Assembly (NCBI GenBank): GCA_946902985.2
Contig: OX336392.1
Coordinates: forward strand, 463,414,693-463,478,692
From: Meconema thalassinum
Lineage: Eukaryota > Arthropoda > Insecta > Orthoptera > Tettigoniidae
DNA length: 64,000 nucleotides
Direction of reading: 5' to 3'
The notes under the pieces are model-generated. The model did no database searches. It saw only the letters and a program-made list of their open reading frames with translations, and was not told where the DNA came from. Shown here piece by piece: positions 12,339 to 22,500 of this stretch (position 1 is the first letter of the stretch; the number at the start of each line of letters is the position of its first letter). The translations under genes were made by a program, and so were the position numbers.

Positions 12339-13928
12339 TGACACCTCCATCTACTACTTAAAATAATTAATATGTGTTGTGTGCGTGGAGCCACTGAGCT
12401 TTGGCAAACCATACCCGAGGAATATCTTTGGAAATGTCATTGAGAACCAGTACTCAGAAATGATACACTTATATCAATTGCGTCATCATCTATTCTGACA
12501 AACATATTTACAATAATTAAAAACACATGCACTTAACCTAATTAACATGCCCATAAATAACTTAAGGTGTGAAACTCAAACTTACATGTATCACTGAAAT
12601 ACCATTCTGCATCGTCAAAAACCCAACTTACCATCCTTTAAATAAATCAAACCCTGATTCATGCTCACTTGCTCGACAAATCCAACATGCAATGGTTAAA
12701 ATCTTCATAACGTACGTATTCATGCAATTTGGTAGAACAATAACCAAGAACTACTTCAATCATCTCAACTAATATTCTAGAAACGTCGTCGTACAATCAT
12801 ATATCCTTATTTGAGGAGATCAGTATTCCATTTACAGATTGAAGACAAGTATCTCGTAGCATACATAAGAGTTTCGGTCCGTACATATTATTAAAAAATA
12901 TCAAGAAGTCGACTTATTATGAATTCCCAAACATGGTCCCGCGGCTTCGACATCATCAATATAGGCTTCATAATCAAATATCTACCGTCGACTTTCATCG
13001 AATACGGACCACTCCAGAAATACGTCTATCCAGTCTTAATGGTTCCCAAAATCTCTTCAAATTAAAAACAACTGATCTCCAACCATAGTTGGACAATAAT
13101 CATCTCTGCCCATCACATCAGACAAAACAGAAATGAAAACAAAGAATAACAAGGGGCACAGCAGACCCGAGATGCTCGTAACTAGTACCAGATATATCAA
13201 AATTTCCCCAAATAAACAAACAGAAAATAAGTTTGTATGTTCTGTTTGTTTATTTGGGGAAATTATGATATATCTGGTACTAGTTACGAGCATCTCGGGT
13301 CTGCTGTGCCCCTTGTTATTCTTTGTTTTCATTTATGTTTTGTCTGATGTGACAACTTACAGAAACGACAAAACAGAAGGAATAAATAAATAAGTAGGAT
13401 AATCTCGGCATGCTCAACATCAGGGAAACCATGTTTGATCTGCAACCAATCAGAACATCTCGTATCTCCCTATAGTACTGATGCCATACACAAATAATAA
13501 AAATACTATTAAGTGAATCCCAGATTAAATGTTGACGTTACTAGATAATCTTACGTAAGTGCAGACATAAGGGAGTAGAACGCAAAAGAACACAAATACG
13601 TTCAAACATTTGCTACATCACAGTGCAATACATAATAAAGTCCGCACAAATGTTTCTTTTCAGTTGGCAAACCCGATTCGTAGACAACTCTACACAAAGA
13701 CAGTTGAGGAACGCAGCGCGCTAATTACACGTCGACGACAAATATCTTCTGTCTCTCTCAGAACTATGCTACCCTCTGGTGAGCATTCGTACCAATACAT
13801 CATTTCACGCTGAAGGGAGCTGTCACCCTAGTGAGAATCGACATAACTTCAACTCACTGTCATAGCTCGAGGCGAAATGCGTACTTTAGAAGAATACAGG
13901 GTACAGTGTGCCTAGAAGAAACGGCACA
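12339..13928 (-). repeat. 3' LTR of the gag-only element, with inserted palindrome
   Basis: Left LTR, 1,590 bp against 1,504 bp for its partner; the excess is explained by an inverted copy at about 13,228-13,352. It differs from the right LTR at numerous sites, so the insertion is not recent. Short ORFs in it have no recognised domain. Confidence 0.92.
13113..13352. repeat. Near-perfect palindrome inside the 3' LTR
   Basis: Arms 13,113-13,225 and 13,240-13,352 (113 nt each, few mismatches) around a 14-nt centre. The right arm is an inverted copy of LTR sequence, including the reversed LTR text that should follow the left arm (TAAGTTTGTAT). The 5' LTR (about 18,470-18,615) and the solo LTR in B (about 54,835-54,980) lack the second arm and keep the normal continuation. 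It therefore arose in this LTR, probably by a template switch during replication or reverse transcription. Confidence 0.9.
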
Positions 13929-13943
13929 AATCACCCCCTCCTG
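13929..13943 (-). other. Polypurine tract of the gag-only element
   Basis: Minus-strand CAGGAGGGGGTGATT lies immediately 5' of the 3' LTR, the position where plus-strand DNA synthesis is primed. It fixes the element's orientation as minus, in agreement with gag and the primer site. Confidence 0.75.
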
Positions 13944-15306
13944 AAATTCGTCGATGGTTGAAGACCAAGACGACGTGACATGTGGAAAGAAAGTTCATGC
14001 ACTCCATACAAATACTTCAGTAGTAAAGTTTTCTTAAGCATGCATCAATTAGGTTTTTCAGAACAGAACCACTTCTTAAAGTTCATCTCCGATTCCAAAA
14101 ACCATAATACTCATGCTTGTCACTCCACCTTTTCCAAACAATAGGAGTCCATGTCACAACAGCGAAAAATACACATGCTTATACAAGATCCACACATGCT
14201 TCAGTATACAATACAATCAGGTAGCAATACAGAGTTTTCCACAATTATTTTTTTCACGTCATCTAGAAGTGCGCAGCAGAGTTCCAATCCAACAAGGGTC
14301 AAGTAGATCGTTACAAATTCCGTTCCAAGAAATCTTCACTCCCAGCCAGTAACCTCAATGTAGACAACACCTCGTAGACAATCGAGCTGTGAACAATCAC
14401 AACTCCGAAAGCATTTTGTTTTGGATTCACTTAATATCTAACAAGTAAAACAACAAGAAATATGACCAAAAATTCACTAACTATGGCATCAGCTACGTTT
14501 TTCATTATATATTACCCCACGTTCAAGTTTCACACCTTTACAAAGCAAAAAATCTAATTATTTAAACCATAATGTTACAGCATTACAATTTAATCTCGAT
14601 TGCTCGACAGGAAGAAAATACATTTACAAAATCAATCCCATACTTCATATTTAAATTAGAAAATAACTAACTGAACAGAAAACTCTCTCTCTTATTAACT
14701 CAATGAAGAAAAATAAAATAAAAATACTCTCAGTGAACGCAGGCATTTGTTCAACACAGTACCTCTGTTCCACATTACTAAGAAGACTAACGAGAAAACT
14801 AGAAAAATCCAAGAAATACAAGAAAAATATCATCCAAGAAACAAACTCAACTCCTAAAATAACACCCAAAAATAAAACAAAGAACATACCGAAACAAGGT
14901 CAAACAATACCAGATTAAATGAGCCAACCACCCCAAAAAACACAAACTTTCATAACCTCCATTCATAACCACAAAATCCCACATAAAAATAGTTACACGT
15001 ACCACCCACAAAATTCCCAAAATTGCCAGAACATAATTAGAGCTCGTTAAAACATCGACATAATAGGATCGTAAGTCGAAGAAAGACATTCTAACGAAAA
15101 CCCCAATTATATACTCGGCTACTCTTTTTAAATAATATTACAAATTAATAACAATAAAACCTAACCTTATTTCAAAACAAGAAAACAACTAACTCCCACC
15201 CAATAACAAAACAAAGCTAAATACTCACAATCACTCCAAAATACACAATTACACCAAAATCACCAACACAAACCCCCAGTGTCACTACACAACCAAGAAG
15301 ATTGAG
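13944..15306 (-). other. Non-coding 3' interior of the gag-only element
   Basis: About 1.36 kb between the tandem array and the polypurine tract, A-rich on plus. No protein domain found on either strand; the short frames at 14,113-15,089 are low-complexity readings. Pol would be expected here in an autonomous element and is absent. Confidence 0.6.
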
Positions 15307-15732
15307 TATCACTCGTGCAGACAAAACACACTCACAGCATGCACACAATATGCACACTAAAGTACAGTAATATCATACACAATTTTGAGATATCCACCTC
15401 ACGACAGAAAATGCATCACACGTGCAGACAAAAAACGTACCAACAGCATACACACAATATGCACACTAAGGTACAGTAAATTATCATACACAATTTTGAA
15501 GATATGCACATCACGACAGAAAATGCATCACACGTGCAGACAAATACACACTCACAGCATGCACACAATAGGCACACCAAAAGTACTGTAATTATCATAC
15601 ACAATTTTGAAGATTATGCACATCACGACAGTAGGTGCATCACGCGTGCAGACAAAAAACGTACCAACAGCATACACACAATATGCACACTAAAGTACAG
15701 TAAATTATCACACACAATTTTGAATATAAATT
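15307..15732. repeat. Tandem array with alternating units, period about 113 bp
   Basis: Four units start near 15,307, 15,412, 15,525 and 15,639. All share CGTGCAGACAAA, a GCACAC...GTACAGTAA stretch and ACACAATTTTGA. Units 1 and 3 carry ACACTCACAGCATGC where units 2 and 4 carry ACGTACCAACAGCATAC, giving an ABAB order and a dimeric repeat of about 227 bp. The array lies directly 3' of the gag stop in the element's orientation. It is not a CRISPR array: there are no short repeats with unique spacers. Confidence 0.85.
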
Positions 15733-15748
15733 ACCCACAAACGAGCAA

Positions 15749-17470
15749 CTAATATTTCCTATACAGATCAGCATCACACCAACGACGTATATGATCATAC
15801 GATCCACAAACGTCACACCGCTTACCTTTCTTAGTGATACCTCCTATGTATCGTTGGATCTCACGCCCCTGACAAGCATCAGCTGGCACATAATCAGGAA
15901 CCAAAGCAGGCCTACCCTGTAATACATTTCCTAATAAAACATTTCCATCATTCATAGGACCTTGATGCTGATTCCTCAACTGATTTGCTGTTCCCCACTG
16001 TAAAACGTTAGGAAAAGAAACATAACCTAGAGGATATTGAGTAGTACTACCAGTTGGAGCAGAATCATAAATTCGGACTGAATCGGCTTTCTTAACCTTT
16101 TCTGCTGTCAGAATCAGGTCATTAAATTCAATGTAACTGTTCGGTTTGGCTTGCATACTTAATAATGAACGGTAAATGGGATTAATTCCATTCACCAGCG
16201 AAGCTACAATGTGTTCCTCAGACAGATGCACCGCGGAGACCTTAACATACAGTTTGATGTCAAGAAAATATTCATTCAACGTCTCATTCATACGCTGCGG
16301 TCGATATACATACATACGATGCATGTCTGACAGAGCATAAGGAGTGAAATAGAAATTTAATACATCTTTATGAAACCATTCCCGAGAATTATGCTCATTC
16401 AAACAAACTAACAGTCTCTCCCGTAACATGCCCTCAGTACACGGAAACACAATCCTACAAATTTGCAATTCAGATAGACCGAACACAGTAGCACAATCCC
16501 TTATTTCTATCAATGTCCTTAAAAACTTGACCAAAAGATCATTATCCGAACCGTTACACCGATTAAAATCCTTAAGTATCAAATTTAGAGGATTCTGTAC
16601 GGTAGAAAACTTGATATTACAGTCTGACATGATATTAGTAGGCCAAACAACATTAGACGAGGCATCATTATTCAATCTAACACTCACATCATGGCTGCCA
16701 ACCTCATTAAATGGTTGAAATAAACACCTATCTGTCTGTACAGACCTAGAACATTGTGAAGTAACTGACACTAAGTTATTCGAGATGTTACTCACACTTA
16801 CATTAACATTGGACGCAGGTATCACGGTACATCTTTCATTAGCATTACCTGCTTGGTCATTAATACCTAAATTATCTGAGATCGAAATACCCTCTAGTGA
16901 CATTACTGACGACACTGCTCGGCCAACTACATCAGAATCATGCACAACTTGCGAACTATTCATGATCGATCCAACACTCTTCAACGATACAGATTCTAAA
17001 TCATTAATAAGGCTATCCTCTACACCCAATTCACACGAATTACAAGATTCAGCACTAACACTATCACAACACACGACAGCCTCCATAGGATTATCATTGG
17101 TAACACGAGGGAATAGCCTATAGTATTGTTCGGCCAACTTACAACGCAGGTTAAATAATCTCTCAGAAAATTCAGCATCACTATTTGACCAGACCTTTAC
17201 CAAATCATCCAAACGATTGATCCTATGTAACGAACGGTACCTGATTCTGTTCAACTTGGACGCAGAAGTACTACCAACATCACTCGAAGAACAAATATTT
17301 AATAAATCGGAGACAGTAGGTACAATGGTGAACTTACCTAGCATCCAATAAGAATTGTCCTCAGTAGGTAAAATTATAGGGACAGCTCTCAAGTCTTTCA
17401 ATACATTCAAATCCAAATCTCGGTGAAAAAGGTACTTTTCCACGTATAATGACCTCATAGGAAACTTCAT
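15749..17470 (-). CDS. Gag polyprotein of the gag-only LTR element (573 aa)
   Basis: One uninterrupted frame from ATG at 17,470. The central region (about residues 290-460) resembles a retrotransposon capsid: a helical stretch around LKDFNRCNGSDND, then LNEHNSREWF, RMNETLNEYF and SEEHIVASLVNGI. Near the C-terminus is one CCHC knuckle (CDVCGSYDHIRRWC, C-x2-C-x4-H-x4-C) that would bind RNA during packaging. The middle (about 150-280) is Ser/Asn-rich and probably disordered. No protease or pol follows. An intact gag in an element with diverged LTRs hints at selection or recent supply of gag, but this is inference. The start is the first ATG after about 200 nt of leader. Confidence 0.85.
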   Translation of the reverse strand: MKFPMRSLYVEKYLFHRDLDLNVLKDLRAVPIILPTEDNSYWMLGKFTIVPTVSDLLNICSSSDVGSTSASKLNRIRYRSLHRINRLDDLVKVWSNSDAEFSERLFNLRCKLAEQYYRLFPRVTNDNPMEAVVCCDSVSAESCNSCELGVEDSLINDLESVSLKSVGSIMNSSQVVHDSDVVGRAVSSVMSLEGISISDNLGINDQAGNANERCTVIPASNVNVSVSNISNNLVSVTSQCSRSVQTDRCLFQPFNEVGSHDVSVRLNNDASSNVVWPTNIMSDCNIKFSTVQNPLNLILKDFNRCNGSDNDLLVKFLRTLIEIRDCATVFGLSELQICRIVFPCTEGMLRERLLVCLNEHNSREWFHKDVLNFYFTPYALSDMHRMYVYRPQRMNETLNEYFLDIKLYVKVSAVHLSEEHIVASLVNGINPIYRSLLSMQAKPNSYIEFNDLILTAEKVKKADSVRIYDSAPTGSTTQYPLGYVSFPNVLQWGTANQLRNQHQGPMNDGNVLLGNVLQGRPALVPDYVPADACQGREIQRYIGGITKKGKRCDVCGSYDHIRRWCDADLYRKY

Positions 17471-17664
17471 CTTTGTTTAAATAAGAGATAGCCTTCAAAG
17501 ATCTCTCCTCCATTCAAATAAAACAGGAACATGAAACAAACAAGTACAATTTCATTAGAACATATATATAAGTGCACAGTCACCTCTTTATAGGTTAAGT
17601 TTGGTACCATTCCCAAATACAGCCTCGACGACACTTCCAAAATCAATTAATTGTGGTTTAAACA

Positions 17665-17685
17665 CGAAACCACGCTCTGCTACTA
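17665..17685 (-). other. Primer binding site, initiator tRNA-Met type
   Basis: On the minus strand, two bases after the end of the 5' LTR, TAGTAGCAGAGCGTGGTTTCG matches the complement of the 3' end of insect initiator tRNA-Met at about 18 of 21 positions. That comparison is from my knowledge of the tRNA; mismatches are at positions 2, 12 and 13. This would prime minus-strand DNA synthesis and confirms the minus orientation. Confidence 0.75.
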
Positions 17686-17687
17686 TT

Positions 17688-19191
17688 TGACACCTCCATC
17701 TACTACTTAAAATAATTAATATGTGTTGTGTGTGTGGAGCCACTGAGCTTTGGCAAACCATACCCGAGGAATATCTTTGGAAATGTCATTGAGAACCAGT
17801 ACTCAGAAATGATACACTTATATCAATTGCGTCATCATCTATTCTGACAAACATATTTACAATAATTAAAAACACATGCACTTAACCTAATTAACATGCA
17901 CATAAATAACTAAAGGTGTGAAACTCAAACTTACATGTATTAGTGAAGTACCATTATGCATCGTAAAAAAACCAACATACCATCCTTTAAATAAATCAAA
18001 CCCTGATTCATGCTCACTTGCTCGACAAATCCAACATGCAATGGTTAAAATCTTCATAACGTACGTATTCATGCAATTTGGTAGAACAATAACCAAGAAC
18101 TACTTCAATCATCTCAACTAATATTCTAGAAACGTCGTCGTACAATCATATATCCTTATTTGAGGAGATCAGTATTCCATTTACAGATTGAAGACAAGTA
18201 TCTCGTAGCATACATAAGAGTTTCAGTCCGTACATATTATTAAAAATATCAAGAAGTCGACTTATTATGAATTCCCAAACAACGTCCCGCGGCTTCGACA
18301 TCATCAATATAGGCTTCATAATCAAATATCTACAGTCGACTTTCATCAAATACGGACCACTCCAGAAATACGTCTATCCAGTCTTAATGGTTCCCAAAAT
18401 CTCTTCAAATTAAAAACATCTGATCTCCAACCATAGTTGGACAATAATCATCTCTGCCCATCACATCAGACAAAACAGAAATAAAAACAAAGAATAACAA
18501 GGGGCACAGTAGACCCGAGATGCTCGTAACTAGTACCAGATATACCATAATTTCCCCAAATAAACAAACAGAAAATACAAACTTACCCGTACGACAACAA
18601 ACAAACAAACAAACAACAACTTACAGAAACGACAAAACAGAAGGAATAAATAAATAAGTAGGATAATCTCGGCATGCTCAACATCAGGGAAACCATGTTT
18701 GATCTGCAACCAATCAGAACATCTCGTATCTCCCTATAGTACTGATGCCATACACAAATAATAAAAATTCTATTAAGTGAATCCCAGATTAAATGTTGAC
18801 GTTACTAGATAATCTTACGTAAGTGCAGACATAAGGGAGTAGAACGCAAAAGAACACAAATACGTTCTAACATTTGCTACATCTCAGTGCAATACATAAT
18901 AAAGTCCGCACAAATGTTTCTTTTCAGTTGGTAAACCCGATTCGTAGAAAACTCTACACAAAGACAGTTGAGGAACGCAGCGCGCTAATTACAGGGCGAC
19001 GACAAATATCTTCTGTCTCTCTCAGAACTATGCTACCCTCTGGTGAGCATTCGTACCAATACATCATTTCACGCTGAAGGGAGCTGCCACCTAGTGAGAA
19101 TCGACATAACTTCAACTCACTGTCATAGCTCGAGGCGAAATGCGTACTTTAGAAGAATACAGGGTACAGTGTGCCTAAAAGAAACGGCACA
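17688..19191 (-). repeat. 5' LTR of the gag-only element
   Basis: Right LTR, 1,504 bp, begins TGACACCTCC and ends GGCACA on plus. It lacks the palindrome of the left LTR and has clusters of private differences, for example ATTAGTGAAGTACC near 17,940 where the other two LTR copies read ATCACTGAAATACC. Confidence 0.93.
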
Positions 19192-19196
19192 ATTTC

Positions 19197-19289
19197 CATT
19201 CATATTTGAGATATGGGGTCATATTTTGGGGTATGTCGCCAGATGTATTAAGCACATTTAGGATACAAAAGAGGGCGATTAGAATTATG
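19197..19289 (+). pseudogene. CR1-type RT C-terminal fragment between two insertions (segment A)
   Basis: This 93-bp piece resumes the CR1 RT thumb (frame includes YGVIFWGM and IQKRAIRIM) after the LTR element's ATTTC target duplication. It ends in GATTAGAATTATG (19,277-19,289), the target site of the I-type LINE. In segment A the continuation on the far side of that LINE is missing. Confidence 0.8.
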
Positions 19290-19597
19290 ATGATGATGAT
19301 GATGATGATAATTGTTGTTTTAAGGGGCCTAACATCGAGGTTATCGGCCCCTAATGAAATGAAATGGCGTGAAATGAAAGGATGTAGATAAAAACAACTC
19401 ACTGCCATGGATGAAGCGAAAATGGTGTTTATAAAACAGACAGTGAGCCCCAAGAATTATGCCTTATTTGAATAAAAAGAATAAAAGGCGGATGGTAAAA
19501 AAGTATAAAACAAATAAGGTATAGTGAACAATACAGTACATAACACAATAAAAAACATAAAACAGATTTAACCAGAATTAAAAGTCGTAACTACACA

Positions 19598-22500
19598 TTA
19601 AAACTTAAAAAAGTAACCACTCTCCCTCATGAACCGGATGACGAGGTCAGCTGACGGCCCGTCATCACGGAGAATAAGGGAGAGGGTATTAGGCAGTTTA
19701 AGAGTCCCTCGCAGATCGGCCAGATCCACTCACTCCAAGAGAAGGTGTGCCACGGTTAGGTGGGCGCCGCAAGTACACACAGGAGGATCTTCTCTCTTTA
19801 GCAAATGGGAGTGCGTAGCAATCCCATGGCCGATCCGGAGTCGACAGAGTACCACAGCTTCCTTCCGGAGAGATCGGAAGGAAGATTTCCACACCTTCGT
19901 CTCCTTGATGCCTCTCAGTTTGTTGGGTGGAGGCGTGGCACGCCATGCCTCCTCCCAATGCGACAGGATCGAATGCCGCAACTGAGAGCGCACATCACTA
20001 GCAGGCACCTTATACGGTAGCGAGGGCAGTGCGACTGCCTCTCTCGCCGCCTGATCAGCAAGCTCGTTTCCCGCAATGCCCATGTGGCTAGGAAGCCACA
20101 CAAAGGTCACCCCGGTTCCAGCGTTACGCGAACAGACGAGCTGGTCGTGCACACGCTGGACCAACGGGTGCTTCGGGAAACACACATCGATCGCCTGCAG
20201 CGCACTCAGAGAGTCAGTACACACAAGAAAGTGCTGGTGATCGTCTGATAACGTGTACCGCAGAGCCTCTAAGATGGCATAGAGCTCCGCAGTGTACACG
20301 CTACAGGCCTCGGGAAGTGAAAAGAGAAACCGACGATCCTCAACCACAAATGCACAGCCTACTTTCTCGTTTACCCTCGAACCGTCCGTGAAAACAAGCC
20401 CTGAACCCGGATACCGTGTCACCACGGACTGGAACAGCCTCCGATGGACGGAGGAGTCCGTGTCCGACTTGGGGCCGGTGTGCAGATCCAGGATGATATC
20501 AGGGCGAGAGACCATCCACGGAGGGGCCTTGCTAGGTACTCGGGCAATACAGGAGACAGAAGGAAATCGGAACTGACGGTATAAGTCATCCAAGCGAATC
20601 CCCGCCGGCCGAGTGGCTCGGGCGAGCGCATCATACAGCCGGCTATTCGGATTGGAAAACAAACATGGATAGCTTGGATGAAGGGGCATATGTCGAATTG
20701 TTGCAGCATAGGTCAGCAGTACTTATTGGCGCCTCAGGTGTAAAGGAGGTACGCCAGCCTCGGCGAGCAAGCTGACGACTGGGCTCGTCCGAAAGGCACC
20801 CGTCACCAGCCTCACACCGCCGTGGTGGACACTGTCCAGTTTAACAAGCACTGACTTACGGGACGAACCATATGCTACACTGCCATAATCCAATCGAGAT
20901 AAAATCAGAGCCTTATAAAAGCGTAGGAGCACCGCGCGGTCCGCCCCCCATGATGTGCCGCTAAGAAACCGCAACATGTTCAGTTTCTTAGCACAAGCAG
21001 TTTTCAAACACCGCACGTGTGGCTCCCACGTCAATTTCTGATCGAAAAGGAGCCCAAGGAACCGGTACGCAGCAACGACCGGCAAAGCTACATCGCCCAG
21101 ATAAAGCTCAGGATCAGGATGGAGAGTTCGCTTTCGGCAGAAATGGACAACCGAGGACTTAGCGGTAGAGAATCGAAAGCCACGCTCTAGTGTCCAGCGT
21201 TCCACTCTCCGAATAGCTTGTTGTAGCTGTCGTTCAGCGACCGCCATATTTTGCGCACTATAATGTAGAGCGAAGTCGTCTACATATAGCGACGGTACCA
21301 CTGCTAGACCAGCAGCAGCGACTATACCGTTTATGGCAATCGCAAATAATGTTACGCTAAGCACCGATCCCTGTGGGACTCCGTTTTCCTGTATATGATA
21401 TTGCGAATATGTCCCCCCTATTCGGACATGGAACAGGCGAAGGGACAGAAAATTCGCAATAAAAACAGGCAAGTTACCTCGGAATTTCCTTTGATGCAGG
21501 GTAGAGAGGATGCCGTAACGCCAAGTGGTGTCATAGGCCTTCTCGAGATCAAAGAAAACAGGGACTAGGTGCTGTCTCCGGTGAAAAGCGATGATGATGA
21601 TGATGATAATTGTTGTTTTAAGGGGCCTAACATCTAGGTTATCGGCCCCTGATGGTTTGGGTGATCGTGAAGATGAAAATGAAATGCGAACTTAAAACTA
21701 AAACTAATTACTAACCTACATACTAGAAGAAGAAATGGAAAACTAAAGGAGAATAAGGCAAATAAAGGACAGGAGGAAAATAAATGCCCTCAACCCTCGA
21801 AGAAGACGGATTGAGGGACTTGGAAGGAAGGAGAGCCATGAAAGGCAGATAGGAAAGTGAAAGAGGAGAGGGTCCGCCCCAAAGGTAAGGGACAAAAAGG
21901 GAAAACGGACCCAGCTCAGGAATCCCTCGGGGTCGCCAACTCCCGAACTCACCAGCCGTGAGCCCCTGAGGGTGTAGCATTATCTAGGGTGCACCAAAAG
22001 TGGTGGGGCTACATACACCCGGTCTCCTTGAGGGCCTTAAGCAGAAGGCAGGAGATAACATGAAAAAAAGAAGGCTGACCCCTCGCAGAAGGAGGGAATC
22101 AGAAAAGATGAGACAAGGGCCAATTAAGGCGGGAAAGGAAGAGACTCCCTAGGCCTCGGATACCCTAATACCGTCGGGGTCGGAAGAGAACAAGAGTTGA
22201 CCAAGGGAGGTCGACAGGAAAGAAGAAAGAGAGGAGCCGGCACAAGTAAGTGGAAGCAATGCCGGACTCAGCTGGGGCCCCGTGGTCGCCAACCCACAAC
22301 CCACTAGATGTGAGCCCCTGGGGGGCGGTGAAAAGCGTCCTGTATGGCGGTCTCCAGGCGTACCAGATGGTCGTTGGTACACCGAGACGCCCTGAAACCA
22401 CACTGGTATTCAGATAGGAGTCCCCGTTTCTCCAGGACCCACACTAGGCGCCGATTGACCATCCTCTCAAAGAGCTTGCACAGACCGTTAGTGAGACAAA

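Larger units (their letters stand above)
12339..19191 (-). mobile_element. Gag-only LTR retrotransposon, complete copy (segment A)
   Basis: A 6,853-bp element on the minus strand. The LTRs are 12,339-13,928 (3' LTR) and 17,688-19,191 (5' LTR), each TG...CA on plus, flanked by the 5-bp target duplication ATTTC (12,334-12,338 and 19,192-19,196). The internal region has a primer site matching initiator tRNA-Met, one intact 573-codon gag, a tandem repeat array, and a polypurine tract beside the 3' LTR. No protease, RT, RNase H or integrase motif is present in the 3.76-kb interior, so mobilisation would need pol from another element. It interrupts the CR1 RT thumb. At the same site in B only a solo LTR remains. 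Confidence 0.9.

Noticed and set aside
13057..13393. Two overlapping ORFs with the same start peptide on opposite strands
   Set aside because: They arise from the palindrome, not from coding sequence.
15307..15732. CRISPR-like periodic repeats
   Set aside because: Units of about 113 bp are similar over their full length with no unique spacers, and the context is a eukaryotic retroelement.
15749..17470. Host protein-coding gene for the 573-aa ORF
   Set aside because: It lies between matching LTRs with primer site and polypurine tract and ends in a retroviral-type CCHC knuckle, so gag is the better reading.
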